DNA of 64,000 nt, taken from positions 2,421,684 through 2,485,683 of the forward strand of contig OY282457.1 in assembly GCA_958296235.1 (NCBI GenBank), in the 5' to 3' direction. How positions within the stretch are numbered: position 1 is the first letter of the stretch; each line of letters starts with the position of its first letter. Made by a program: the position numbers and the translations under genes. Shown here piece by piece: positions 28,432 through 36,745 of the stretch. This DNA is from an uncultured Candidatus Binatia bacterium (GTDB lineage: Bacteria; Desulfobacterota; Binatia; Bin18). A model generated the notes under the pieces. That model was given only the letters and a program-made list of their open reading frames with translations. It did not search any database and was not told where the DNA came from.

Positions 28432-29613
28432 GTGGCGGATGTAATAGACACCGATTTCTACCAGATTGAAGAATTGCTGAGTGAAGAAGAACGCCTGGTC
28501 CGTGATGTGGCGCGCCGCTTCGTGGATGAGGAGTTTATGCCCAGGGTGCAGCAGTGTTTCCGTGAAGGCTCCTTTCCGATGGAACTCGTTCCTCGACTGG
28601 CTGAGCTGGGCTTTCTGGGGGTGACTGTGCCAACCGAGTACGGCGGCGCCGGTATGAACAGCGTTGTCTACGGCCTGATCAGCCAGGAGCTTGAGCGCGG
28701 CGATAGCGGGCTGCGCTCATTCGCCAGCGTGCAGTCGTCATTGGTGATGTATCCGATTCTGACGTTTGGCTCGGAGGAGCAAAAGAAATTTTGGCTCCCC
28801 CGTCTGGCGCGGGCCGAGGCGATCGGTTGCTTTGGACTGACCGAACCGGACTTTGGCTCGAATCCGGGCGGGATGATAACCCGCGCGCGGCGGGAAAACG
28901 GCGGCTACCTGCTCAACGGAACCAAGCGCTGGATCACCAATGGGTCAATCTCTGATCTGGCCGTGGTGTGGGCCAAGCTCGAAGAGGACGGCAAAGATGT
29001 GATACGCGGCTTCCTGGTTGAAAAAGAACGCGACGGCTTCACCCGGCACAACATTGACGGAAAATTCAGCTTTCGGGCCTCCGTGACCTCGGAGCTGATT
29101 TTCGAGGATTGCTGGATTCCCGAAGCCAATCTGCTGCCACAATCCGGCGGCCTCAAATCCCCGCTCATGTGCCTGACCCAGGCGCGTTACGGGATTTCCT
29201 GGGGCGCGACCGGGGCGGCCCTGGCCTGTTATGAATGTGCGGTCGATTATGCCCAGAACCGCAAGATGTTCTCACGGCCGATCGGCGGCTATCAGCTCGT
29301 GCAGGCCAAACTCGTAACCATGCTGACCGAGATCACCAAGGCGCAGCTGCTCGCCTACCGGCTGGGGCGGCTCAAAGACGCCGGCAAGATGCGGCCGGAC
29401 CACGTCAGCATGGCCAAGATGAATAATGTTTCGACCGCGTTGCACACTACGCGGCTCGCTCGGGACATTCTCGGTGGGAACGGCATCACGGATGAGTATC
29501 CGATTATTCGGCACCTCCTCAACCTTGAGACGGTCAATACCTACGAGGGCACCGAGGATATCCACCGCCTGACGCTTGGCCGCTATATTACCGGGTTGAG
29601 CGCGTTTGAGTGA
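28432..29613 (+). CDS. gcdH: Glutaryl-CoA dehydrogenase-like acyl-CoA dehydrogenase
   Basis: An FAD flavoenzyme that would oxidise and decarboxylate glutaryl-CoA to crotonyl-CoA in lysine or aromatic breakdown. FGLTEPDFGSNPGGM and YLLNGTKRWITNGSI form the FAD site. ILGGNGITDEYPIIRHLLN and NTYEGTEDIHRLTLGR with the catalytic Glu strongly resemble the GCDH subgroup. The GTG at 28432 has GGGAG eight bases upstream; ATG 28414 is an alternative in frame. The substrate arginine was not checked, so a non-decarboxylating relative is possible. Confidence 0.88.
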   Translation: MADVIDTDFYQIEELLSEEERLVRDVARRFVDEEFMPRVQQCFREGSFPMELVPRLAELGFLGVTVPTEYGGAGMNSVVYGLISQELERGDSGLRSFASVQSSLVMYPILTFGSEEQKKFWLPRLARAEAIGCFGLTEPDFGSNPGGMITRARRENGGYLLNGTKRWITNGSISDLAVVWAKLEEDGKDVIRGFLVEKERDGFTRHNIDGKFSFRASVTSELIFEDCWIPEANLLPQSGGLKSPLMCLTQARYGISWGATGAALACYECAVDYAQNRKMFSRPIGGYQLVQAKLVTMLTEITKAQLLAYRLGRLKDAGKMRPDHVSMAKMNNVSTALHTTRLARDILGGNGITDEYPIIRHLLNLETVNTYEGTEDIHRLTLGRYITGLSAFE

Positions 29614-29632
29614 AGGCCTTAGCCTATGGGGC

Positions 29633-29685
29633 AAAGAGTACACGTATCCGCCAATTACCCAAAAAAGCTGGACTCGTTTACTCTT
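29633..29685 (+). repeat. Palindromic element, copy 5
   Basis: Arms AAAGAGTACACGTATCC and GGACTCGTTTACTCTT, with AATTACCCAAAAAAGCT between, lie in the short gap between gcdH and the methyltransferase. The element is open in the methyltransferase frame, so an open frame extends through it to 29610, but the likely start is downstream. Confidence 0.85.
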
Positions 29686-29699
29686 CGGAGCCTGTTGAG

Positions 29700-30338
29700 G
29701 TGGTCATAGGCGCACGTTCGCTGACGCTGCTCCGGGTCAAAGACCTTGAGCGGCTGGTTGACCGCGAGGCCCTGCTGCGAGACGACACAGAGGAGCCGCC
29801 ATACTGGGCGCACCTGTGGACCGGCGCGCTGACCCTGGCCCGCTATATAGACAGCTTTATCGACGTTCGAGAGCAGACTGTGCTCGACCTCGGCTGTGGA
29901 CTTGGGTTGACCGGCATCGTCGCCGCGCAAAAAGGCGGGCGAGTCACCTTTGCTGACAAGGAAGCGGACGCAGTGTCTTTCGCCCGCGAGAACGCGCGGT
30001 TAAACGGATGCCGGCAATACGAGGCGCGCCCGCTCGACTTTAGCCGGGATGTACTGGAGACAGATTTCTCGCTCATTCTGGGTGCGGAAATTTTATACGA
30101 CCGGCCAACCTTCCCCGCCCTGGCGCGTTTTCTGGCCACGCACCTCTCCCCCGCCGGGCGGGCAATCCTGGCCGATGCCAAACGGACGAATACCCAGGAC
30201 TTTTACCGGCAGCTTGACCACGCGGGACTGCAATGGACCCAGGAAGAAGTGCCTGAGCGGGAAGACCACTTGCCCCTGCCCGTCTCCATTGTCACCATAC
30301 AGAGAGCGGAGGGAGGAGACAGCCGTGGTGACGAATAG
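29700..30338 (+). CDS. Class I SAM-dependent methyltransferase (METTL21-like)
   Basis: About 212 residues. The SAM site LDLGCGLGLTGIVAAQKG is motif I, followed by VTFADKEADAV as motif II and LILGAEILYDRPTFP as motif IV. YWAHLWTGALTLARYI before motif I is typical of the lysine and protein methyltransferase 16 (METTL21/NNMT-like) group, so a protein or small-amine substrate is possible. GTG 29700 with GGAG nine bases upstream is preferred to GTG 29610, because the longer N-terminus is translated palindromic repeat. Its 3' end overlaps nth by 14 bases. Confidence 0.8.
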   Translation: MVIGARSLTLLRVKDLERLVDREALLRDDTEEPPYWAHLWTGALTLARYIDSFIDVREQTVLDLGCGLGLTGIVAAQKGGRVTFADKEADAVSFARENARLNGCRQYEARPLDFSRDVLETDFSLILGAEILYDRPTFPALARFLATHLSPAGRAILADAKRTNTQDFYRQLDHAGLQWTQEEVPEREDHLPLPVSIVTIQRAEGGDSRGDE

Positions 30339-30984
30339 AACAATTTCTCGGGTTATTGGTATCCTGCGGCGCGCCTCCGAGGGCTGGAACGCGCCTGTTG
30401 TGACGGAAATGGCGGGGTTTTCGCGGGACCCTTATCAGGTGTTGATCGCCTGTCTGCTGAGTTTGCGGACCAAGGATGAAACAACCGGCCCGGCGGCCCG
30501 GCGGTTGTTTGCCCTGGCCGCTACGCCTGAAAAAATGGTGACCCTGACACCCGCGCAAGTGAAGAAGGCGATTTATCCGGTGGGGTTTTACAAAACCAAA
30601 GCACAAACCGTGCTCGACGTCTCACAGCGGCTCCTCGATATCTATGCGGGTCGCGTCCCTGACGACATAGACGAACTCCTGACCTTTAAGGGCGTGGGCC
30701 GGAAAACCGCGAACCTGGTTGTGACCCTGGGCTTCCAGAAACCCGGCATCTGTGTCGACACGCACGTTCACCGCATCTCGAACCGTTGGGGCTATGTTGC
30801 AACGGAAAACCCGGAACAGACAGAAATGGCCCTGCGCGAAAGTCTGCCCAAGCGGTTCTGGATCGGCTATAACGACCTGCTGGTCGCGTTTGGACAGACC
30901 CTGTGCCATCCCACCTCACCCAAGTGCAGTGTCTGTCCGATTGAACGCTTTTGCGAAAAAACCGGAGTCAAGCGGAGTCGGTAA
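30325..30984 (+). CDS. nth: Endonuclease III (base excision repair)
   Basis: 219 residues. A DNA glycosylase/AP lyase for oxidised pyrimidines. The helix-hairpin-helix motif FKGVGRKTANLVV carries the catalytic lysine, and VDTHVHRISNRWG carries the catalytic Asp. The C-terminal 4Fe-4S ligands follow the C-x6-C-x2-C-x5-C pattern in CHPTSPKCSVCPIERFC. GTG 30325 has GGGAGGAGACAGCC upstream and overlaps the methyltransferase end, indicating one transcript. Confidence 0.95.
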   Translation: MVTNRTISRVIGILRRASEGWNAPVVTEMAGFSRDPYQVLIACLLSLRTKDETTGPAARRLFALAATPEKMVTLTPAQVKKAIYPVGFYKTKAQTVLDVSQRLLDIYAGRVPDDIDELLTFKGVGRKTANLVVTLGFQKPGICVDTHVHRISNRWGYVATENPEQTEMALRESLPKRFWIGYNDLLVAFGQTLCHPTSPKCSVCPIERFCEKTGVKRSR

Positions 30985-31028
30985 TCGATACGGAGGGACG
31001 GGTTTGAAACCTCCCCTGCGAGCGTATT

Positions 31029-32267
31029 GTGGCACAGTCTCTCACAACCCGAACGAAACTGATGTGGGTGGCCCTGCTGTATTTTGCCGAGGGTCTGCCA
31101 TTCGGGCTGCTGTTCGACGCGTTTCCAGTGTATTTCCGGCTGCATGGCATGAGCCTGACGGAAATCGGGCTGTTGAGTGTGGTGGGCTTGCCGTGGACGC
31201 TCAAGTTTCTGTGGGCGCCCTTGGTTGACATCGCAGGGTCGCGTCGAAGCTGGATTGTAACCTGCCAGGGCCTGCTCGCTCTCGACTTGGGCCTCCTTCT
31301 TTTTCTTGACCCCACCGCGAGCGGCAGTTTGGCCTGGGCTGGCCTGATTGGGCTTGCCATACTGGCGGCCACCCAGGATATCGCTATCGACGCCTATACG
31401 ATCGAACTCCTGGATCAAACAGAAATGGGGCCTGCCAATGGGCTCCGCGTCAGTACCTACCGTGTCGCACTGATCGTTGCCGGCGGGGTGTTTGTTGGAG
31501 CCGCGGGTCTGGTTGGTTGGCAGCCGGCATTTCTGACCGCGGCCGTCCTCCTCGCCCTCCTGGCGCTGGTCTCAAGCCAGATGCCGCGGCCGGCGCAGGA
31601 ACCACAAGGGCGGCCAGTGACCCAATCCTGGTCCACTGCACTCACGCACGGGTTCCTCAACCCGCTGACAAGCTTGTGGCGGCGGCCGGGTGTGGGTGCG
31701 GTCCTTCTCTTTGTGTTGCTTTTCAAACTGGGGGATATGGCTTTGGGGCCGATGGCCCGGCCGTTCTGGGTGGACCGGGAGTTTACCCCACTTCAGATAG
31801 GCCTGATTCCGGGAACGGTTGGCGTCGTCAGTACGATTCTCGGCGCGTTGCTCGGCGGTCGTCTGACAAAACAATGGGGGCTTTTTCGCGCATTGTGGGT
31901 ATTGGGCATTGCTCAAGCCGGCTCCAACCTGTTCTACGCCGTGACCGCGGCCCTCCCCCGTTCCGAGCTGCTGATGTATTGCGCTTCGATTGTCGAGTCG
32001 TTTTGTGGCGGGCTGGGGACCGCGCCATTCTTAGCCTTTTTGATGAGTATCTGTGATAAACGCCAGGCCGCCACCCAGTACGCCCTGCTGAGCGCGCTCT
32101 TTGGCCTGGGGCGGTCGTTGTCAGGGGCCTTCTCTGGCGTACTGACTCAGAGCGTGGGTTATACAACGTATTTCACCCTGACTTTTTTTCTGGCCTGGCC
32201 GGCTTTTGTTCTTTTACCGTGGGTCCGCGTCTGGATCGCTCAGGCAGAGCAGAATCAGAAGATATGA
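31029..32267 (+). CDS. MFS transporter, AmpG-like
   Basis: 412 residues with about twelve hydrophobic helices. The block ATQDIAIDAYTIELL (about 118-132) is the signature of the AmpG/PAT subfamily. YFAEGLPFGLLFDAFPVYF near the start and LPWTLKFLWAPLVD are also AmpG-like. Family members import anhydro-muropeptides or carry acetyl-CoA, so peptidoglycan recycling is plausible but the cargo is unproven. The GTG start at 31029 lacks a clear ribosome site; ATG 31062 is possible. Confidence 0.85.
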   Translation: MAQSLTTRTKLMWVALLYFAEGLPFGLLFDAFPVYFRLHGMSLTEIGLLSVVGLPWTLKFLWAPLVDIAGSRRSWIVTCQGLLALDLGLLLFLDPTASGSLAWAGLIGLAILAATQDIAIDAYTIELLDQTEMGPANGLRVSTYRVALIVAGGVFVGAAGLVGWQPAFLTAAVLLALLALVSSQMPRPAQEPQGRPVTQSWSTALTHGFLNPLTSLWRRPGVGAVLLFVLLFKLGDMALGPMARPFWVDREFTPLQIGLIPGTVGVVSTILGALLGGRLTKQWGLFRALWVLGIAQAGSNLFYAVTAALPRSELLMYCASIVESFCGGLGTAPFLAFLMSICDKRQAATQYALLSALFGLGRSLSGAFSGVLTQSVGYTTYFTLTFFLAWPAFVLLPWVRVWIAQAEQNQKI

Positions 32268-32536
32268 ACGGAAAAGGTGAGTGGAAAATCAGGTGCTCCC
32301 ATTGTGTCGCCGGCCCCCCGGGCGGTCCGTCGGCCCCCTCACCCGGCCCTTCGACAGGCTCAGGGCCACCCTCTCCCTCCAGGGGAGAGGTCGAGTCCTT
32401 GAACACGCTGCTGGAGGACGTGAGCGCCAATCTTCGCCTGAAGGCATAGGATGAGCGTGGCGTATCCGCTGGATATTGCGCCGGACAAGGCCGCGGCATA
32501 AGACAGGAGGAGCGCCAGTTGGACAGGAGACATACT
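32268..32536. repeat. Intergenic tract with 93-bp composite repeat (copy 2)
   Basis: Bases 32298-32390 are nearly identical to 33652-33744 and to the reverse complement of 26424-26516. The unit begins CCCATTGTGTCGCCGG, contains CCCTTCGACAGGCTCAGGG and ends in the palindrome CTCTCCCTCCAGGGGAGAG. No gene is seen; the remainder before the hydrolase carries only its ribosome site, AGGAG at about 32524-32529. Confidence 0.75.
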
Positions 32537-33562
32537 ATGGCAACCGACCCTGAAGCCTGGCTCAGACTGACCCAGGAAGAAGCGCTCGACCCGGACCTCC
32601 CTATCTGCGACCCCCATCATCATCTCTGGGACTATCCCAATAATCGCTATTTGCTGGAAGATTTGCTCCAGGACCTCGGGGGCGGGCATCGAGTGACCCA
32701 GACGGTTTTTGTCGAGTGTGTGTCCATGTACCGCAAAGACGGCCCCGAAGAGATGAAGCCGGTCGGGGAGACCGAATTTGTGCAGGGCGTTGCCGCCCAG
32801 AGCGCCAGTGGCAACTATGGGCCGACAGCAGTTGCCGCCGGAATTGTCAGTCTGGCCGACCTCGCTCTCGGCCCAGCGGTCGAGCCGGTTCTCGAAGCGC
32901 ATCTGGCAGCCAGCCGCAACCGTTTTCGTGGGATTCGACACGCCTCAAGCTGGCACGCGCATGAGAAAATCAGGAACGCGCATACGCGCCCTTCGGAAGG
33001 CCTGCTGTTGGACGCGACCTTCAGACAGGGGTTTGCCTGTCTGCATAAGCTCGGTCTGAGTTTTGACGCCTGGATGTATCATACTCAGCTTGCCGACCTG
33101 GTTGATCTGGCCCAGGCGTTTCCTGATGCAACCATAATACTGGATCATGTGGGCGGACCGCTCGGCATCGGTCCGTACGCCGGCAAGCAAGCCGAAGTCA
33201 TGCAGGTCTGGAAAAAGGGCATTGCCGCTCTGTCACACTGTCAAAACGTGGTGGTCAAGCTTGGGGGCGTGACCATGCCGATGTGTGGCTTCGGCTGGCA
33301 TCAGCGGGACAAACCGCCGACCTCGGAGGAAGTCGCGCGGGCCACCGCGCCGTATTATCTTTTTTGTATCGAGCAGTTTGGCGTAGACCGGTGTATGTTC
33401 GAGAGTAATTTTCCGGTTGATAAGGCGTCGTGCTCGTACACCGTGCTGTGGAACTCGTTTAAGCGCATCGTCCACGACTTTTCGCCCGATGAACGGCTGG
33501 CGCTCTTCCACGATACGGCCGCGCGGGCCTATAAAATACCATCCGCAGCCCAGCTCCCGTAG
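32537..33562 (+). CDS. Amidohydrolase-2 family hydrolase (2-pyrone-dicarboxylate lactonase-like group)
   Basis: 341 residues, TIM barrel. The N-terminal ICDPHHHLWDY carries the metal-binding His pair. Further histidines are in FRGIRHASSWH and in ATIILDHVGGPLG. The C-terminal MFESNFPVDKASCSY has the late Asp. This layout fits predicted metal-dependent TIM-barrel hydrolases acting on lactones. The substrate is unknown. ATG 32537 is favoured because AGGAG lies just upstream, within the longer open frame. It is more distant from the hydrolase at 2657 than a recent duplicate would be. Confidence 0.82.
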   Translation: MATDPEAWLRLTQEEALDPDLPICDPHHHLWDYPNNRYLLEDLLQDLGGGHRVTQTVFVECVSMYRKDGPEEMKPVGETEFVQGVAAQSASGNYGPTAVAAGIVSLADLALGPAVEPVLEAHLAASRNRFRGIRHASSWHAHEKIRNAHTRPSEGLLLDATFRQGFACLHKLGLSFDAWMYHTQLADLVDLAQAFPDATIILDHVGGPLGIGPYAGKQAEVMQVWKKGIAALSHCQNVVVKLGGVTMPMCGFGWHQRDKPPTSEEVARATAPYYLFCIEQFGVDRCMFESNFPVDKASCSYTVLWNSFKRIVHDFSPDERLALFHDTAARAYKIPSAAQLP

Positions 33563-33868
33563 CTGCGCTGACGTCAAAGAGTACAGACGTCAACAGATTT
33601 CGCAGTCTCATTTCCCCCTCACCCCAATCCTCTCCCTCCAGACGTGTGCTGCCCATTGTGTCGCCGGCCCCCCAGACGGTCCGTCGGCCCCCTCACCCGG
33701 CCCTTCGACAGGCTCAGGGCCACCCTCTCCCTCCAGGGGAGAGGGCAAGACAAGAGCCCCTCTCCCGCTGGGAGAGGGGTTGGGGTGAGGGCGAAACAGC
33801 GCCCTGGGCCGCTGAACAACTTAAATTGCATCACACGTTCCAGAGGAGAGGGAGCAAAATATTTTGTA
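33563..33868. repeat. Intergenic repeat tract with composite repeat (copy 3) nested in a palindromic element
   Basis: 33652-33744 is the third copy of the 93-bp composite unit. Around it lie further CTCTCCC/GGGAGAGG hairpins (for example CCCCTCTCCCGCTGGGAGAGGGG near 33761; 23 bases described by its arms, CCCCTCTCCC and GGGAGAGGGG). The left half of a palindromic element is at 33576-33591 and its right half at 33874-33894, as if the tract had been inserted into it. No gene is seen. Confidence 0.7.
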
Positions 33869-33894
33869 TCACCGGAGGACCCGTTTACTCTCTG
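33576..33894 (-). repeat. Palindromic element, copy 6, split by a 280-bp insertion
   Basis: Left part AAAGAGTACAGACGTC (33576-33591). Right part GGAGGACCCGTTTACTCTCTG (33874-33894; 21 bases, outer arm CCGTTTACTCTC). On the minus strand the right part reads GAGAGTAAACGGGTCCTCC, matching the consensus beginning. It encodes the last residues (TESKRVLR) of the ABC ATPase. Confidence 0.6.
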
Positions 33895-34675
33895 TGCCAG
33901 GCAGGGCTTGGTAAAAGCCATTGGTCTGGACCAGCTCGACCGGTGTGTCGAACAGGGCACTGAGATGCGTGTTGGTAAGAATCTCTTCCTTCTTGCCGTC
34001 CGCAATAACCTTGCCCTGTTTCAGCAGGACAACGCGTGAGACCTCTGGTGGTATTTCATGAATATGGTGGGTCACCAGCGCCAGCGTCTTGCCAGCCTGC
34101 ATCAGGTTCCGAATGGTCTCGATGTATTGAAAACACGCTTGCAGGTCGAGTCCGCTGGTGGGTTCGTCCAGTACCAGGGTTTCAGGATCGTTAATCAGCG
34201 CCCGCCCCAGAAGAAAGCGCCGCTGCTCACCCGTAGACATGGTCGCATAGGTCTTCTCTTGCAGAGCGCTGATCCCGAGTGTGTCCAGGACTTTTTGCGC
34301 CCGCGCCGTATCGTCGTCACTAAAGGTGTGGTGCCAGGCGATATCTATGCTCGAATAGAAGCCCGATAAAATGATATTCAACCCACGGGCATTACCGACA
34401 TACTGTTGCTGCAAATCGTGGGACACAAGGCCAAAGCGGGAGCGCAGTTCCCACACATCCCAGCGCTCCTGCCCGTATAAACGCACATAGCTCTCTGTTT
34501 GGGCAACGGGATAGAGGTCGCGGGACAGGAGTTTGAGCAAGGTTGATTTGCCCGCGCCGTTGGGGCCAAGGATGACCGTGTTTTGGCCCTCGGTCAGGTC
34601 GAGAGAGAAATTCTCGAACACGCAGGTCTGGCCACGATAGACGGTGGCGTTCTTAATCTCGATAATTTTCTGCAT
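33869..34675 (-). CDS. ABC transporter ATP-binding protein (orphan ATPase)
   Basis: 268 residues, one nucleotide-binding domain. Walker A is LGPNGAGKSTLLKLL (about 36), the signature is MSTGEQRRFLLGRAL (about 143), Walker B is LVLDEPTSGLDL, and the H-loop is VTHHIHEIP. The QQQYVGNARGLNII and ELRSRFGLVSHDL segments resemble the YlmA/ModF-like group with no dedicated permease nearby; the adjacent 107-residue membrane protein is not a typical permease. The last eight residues come from the broken palindromic element. Cargo unknown. Confidence 0.85.
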   Translation of the reverse strand: MQKIIEIKNATVYRGQTCVFENFSLDLTEGQNTVILGPNGAGKSTLLKLLSRDLYPVAQTESYVRLYGQERWDVWELRSRFGLVSHDLQQQYVGNARGLNIILSGFYSSIDIAWHHTFSDDDTARAQKVLDTLGISALQEKTYATMSTGEQRRFLLGRALINDPETLVLDEPTSGLDLQACFQYIETIRNLMQAGKTLALVTHHIHEIPPEVSRVVLLKQGKVIADGKKEEILTNTHLSALFDTPVELVQTNGFYQALPGTESKRVLR

Positions 34676-34687
34676 AGAGTCTTCCTT

Positions 34688-35011
34688 CTATTCGAGTCGT
34701 ATCCAGAGACAGTCCGTCCCATCCAGCAACATATGAATGACCAGTCCCAGGGCGATCAGTCTCAGCCAGTCTGTCCGGGGGATCACGAGCAGGAGCAGGT
34801 AGGCTGCAATAGCTGGGTAGGAATGGAGCGGGTGAAAGCCGATGCCACAGCGATTGGGGTCGTAAATGGGGTCGGCCAGCAGATGGTCAATATCAACGAC
34901 CATCGTTCCGACCATAACCAGGAAGGCCCACCGCCATCGCTCCATATACCATGTCCGGGCGACCAGCGCCGGAACAACGAAATGGAGAACCATATGAATA
35001 AACGGACGCAT
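34688..35011 (-). CDS. Small membrane protein, DUF6122-like
   Basis: 107 residues. MRPFIHMVLHFVVPALVA begins a hydrophobic helix. MVGTMVVDIDHLLADPIYDP carries an Asp/His pair, GIGFHPLHSYPAIAAYLLLL has His residues, and LVIHMLLDGTDCLW ends with another. The repeated His/Asp at helix ends suggests a metal-binding membrane protein similar to the YdjM-type hydrolase superfamily. ATG 35011 is chosen; the open frame further upstream overlaps aroC antisense and is not coding-like. It starts close after aroC and ends 12 bases before the ABC ATPase. Confidence 0.7.
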   Translation of the reverse strand: MRPFIHMVLHFVVPALVARTWYMERWRWAFLVMVGTMVVDIDHLLADPIYDPNRCGIGFHPLHSYPAIAAYLLLLVIPRTDWLRLIALGLVIHMLLDGTDCLWIRLE

Positions 35012-35081
35012 AGGCGTTGAGAGGACTGATGCCGACAAGCGGAGAGTCGCGTGCGTGCGATGAGTCTCTGAGCAGAAAGAA

Positions 35082-36185
35082 TTAGTGTTTCCCGAGCTTG
35101 AGATAGGGACGCGGGGAATACGGCTCTCGGGCTCCTCGGGTCGCCAGGTCCTGGAGCAGGGCGTCGCCGAGAACGAGGGCCAGCATGGCCTCGGCCATCG
35201 GTACGCCGCGAATGGCAACACACGGGTCGTGTCTGCCCTTGGTGCTGATTGTCCGGGGCTGCAACTGCGTGTCGAGTGTCTGTTGCTCACGGGGTATTGA
35301 AGACGTCGGTTTCACCACAACCCGGGCCACAATAGGCGCGCCAGACGAAATGCCGCCCAGAATGCCGCCGTGATTATTGCTGCGAAAGCCATCACCGTCC
35401 ATTTCGTCGTTCATCTGACTGCCGCGCATGGCCGCGGCGGCAAAACCAGCCCCAATTTCTACGCCCTTCACTGCGGGTAGAGACATGAGAGCGCCAACAA
35501 TGGCAGTGTCAAGCTTGCCAAAGACCGGCTCGCCAAGACCGGCTGGAACGCCGGTGGCGACCACTTCGATAATTCCGCCAACCGAATCACGGTCTTTGCG
35601 GGCCTGTTCGACTTCCTCGCGCATGGCCGCTACGGTGTCCGGGTCAACGCTGCGCAGCGCATTCCGTTCCACCTGTTCCCACACATAGCGTTGCGCTCGG
35701 ATGCGGCCGACTTGGACGACACCGCCCACTAGCGCTATGCCGAATTTCGCCAGGAGCTGTTTTGCCAGGGCCCCGGCAATCACGCGACCGACCGATTCGC
35801 GGGCTGATGCCCTCCCTCCGCCACGATAATCGCGATGGCCGTATTTTGCAAAATACGTAAAGTCGGCGTGACCGGGACGAAAGAGGTCTTTGATGTCCGC
35901 ATAGTCTTTTGAGCGGGTGTCTTCATTGAAGACCATAATCATCATGGGCGTCCCGGTGGTTTTCCCCTCATAGACGCCAGAGAAGATCTCAAACTGTTCT
36001 TTTTCCTGCCGTTGGGTCACCAGCTTGGATTGACCGGGCCGGCGCCGTTGCAGCTCGGTATGAATACCGGCCTCGTCGATCTCGAAGTCAGCCGGAAAAC
36101 CATCAATGACCACGCCGACCGCCCGGCCATGACTCTCACCGAAGGTTGTGGCACGTAAAATTGTGCCGAAAGTATTGCCTGTCAT
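35082..36185 (-). CDS. aroC: Chorismate synthase
   Basis: 367 residues. It converts 5-enolpyruvylshikimate-3-phosphate to chorismate with reduced FMN. The three family signatures are visible: TTFGESHGRAVGVVIDGFP at the N-terminus, GRASARESVGRVIAGALA (about 124) and RSNNHGGILGGISSGAPI (about 270). Two other shikimate-pathway genes, aroB and aroK, lie 21 kb to the right. Confidence 0.97.
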   Translation of the reverse strand: MTGNTFGTILRATTFGESHGRAVGVVIDGFPADFEIDEAGIHTELQRRRPGQSKLVTQRQEKEQFEIFSGVYEGKTTGTPMMIMVFNEDTRSKDYADIKDLFRPGHADFTYFAKYGHRDYRGGGRASARESVGRVIAGALAKQLLAKFGIALVGGVVQVGRIRAQRYVWEQVERNALRSVDPDTVAAMREEVEQARKDRDSVGGIIEVVATGVPAGLGEPVFGKLDTAIVGALMSLPAVKGVEIGAGFAAAAMRGSQMNDEMDGDGFRSNNHGGILGGISSGAPIVARVVVKPTSSIPREQQTLDTQLQPRTISTKGRHDPCVAIRGVPMAEAMLALVLGDALLQDLATRGAREPYSPRPYLKLGKH

Positions 36186-36314
36186 CGGTTCACCGTAAAA
36201 GCAGTAGTAGTCGCCACCGCGTGTGGCAAGCCGCTTCGAGATGCACGCTAACTTTCCGTGCAGTCCATTTCTGGGAGGGATAGTAGAGTTGACTAAGATT
36301 AGTAGCCGTGCCGG

Positions 36315-36653
36315 TTAGGCTTTTGAATCGTAATAATCTAGATCAGGGTGCCAAATCCGGGAGTTACCGTCACCACCGTTACCCTCGGTGCAAGTCTGAT
36401 AGTTTTCCCAGTAGGGATCATGGTCTGCTGAACTATGATTCATTGTGTCAGAGTAGTCGTTACTATCATCGTAGTATGGATCATCATCGTTTTCCCAGTA
36501 GGGATCGTGATCTGCTGAACTGTGATTCATTGTGTCAGAGTAGTCGTTACCATCATCGTAATCATTATCTCTATTGGTTGACGAAGCTTCATCATCTGAG
36601 CCGATGAGCCACCACGCTGCAACGAGTACGACTAGCGCTAACAACTTCCCCAT
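36315..36653 (-). CDS. Acidic tandem-repeat protein with N-terminal membrane anchor
   Basis: 112 residues. The first 18 (MGKLLALVVLVAAWWLIG) form a signal anchor. The rest is very rich in Asp, Asn, Ser and Tyr, with two 29-residue repeats containing NDYSDTMNHSSADHDPYWEN. The composition suggests an exported, possibly calcium- or metal-binding, disordered protein. I do not recognise a family. It is alone between aroC and atpC; the ribosome site is weak. The opposite-strand frame is a shadow of the repeats. Confidence 0.65.
   Translation of the reverse strand: MGKLLALVVLVAAWWLIGSDDEASSTNRDNDYDDGNDYSDTMNHSSADHDPYWENDDDPYYDDSNDYSDTMNHSSADHDPYWENYQTCTEGNGGDGNSRIWHPDLDYYDSKA
36403..36563 (-). repeat. 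Tandem duplication, period 87 bp
   Basis: The segment starting TTTTCCCAGTAGGGATCA at 36403 recurs at 36490 with only a few substitutions. The period is exactly 29 codons, so the reading frame of the acidic protein is kept. Confidence 0.9.
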
Positions 36654-36683
36654 GCAGGTGACACTACCATGTGGATTTCAACG

Positions 36684-36711
36684 AAAAAAGGGGCCGATGG
36701 ACCGGCCCCTG
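36684..36711 (-). terminator. Intrinsic terminator of the atpF'FHAGDC operon
   Basis: On the minus strand, AGGGGCCGG, a short loop and CGGCCCCT are followed by a run of six T. It lies 35 bases after the atpC stop and is the expected end of the ATP synthase transcript. Confidence 0.9.
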
Positions 36712-36745
36712 TCGAATGTACAGTATGTGGGTGAAGTCGAGCAGT

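Noticed and set aside
36308..36607. Plus-strand open frame over the acidic repeat gene
   Set aside because: It lacks a signal, a ribosome site and natural composition; it is open because the tandem repeat on the other strand has a period divisible by three.
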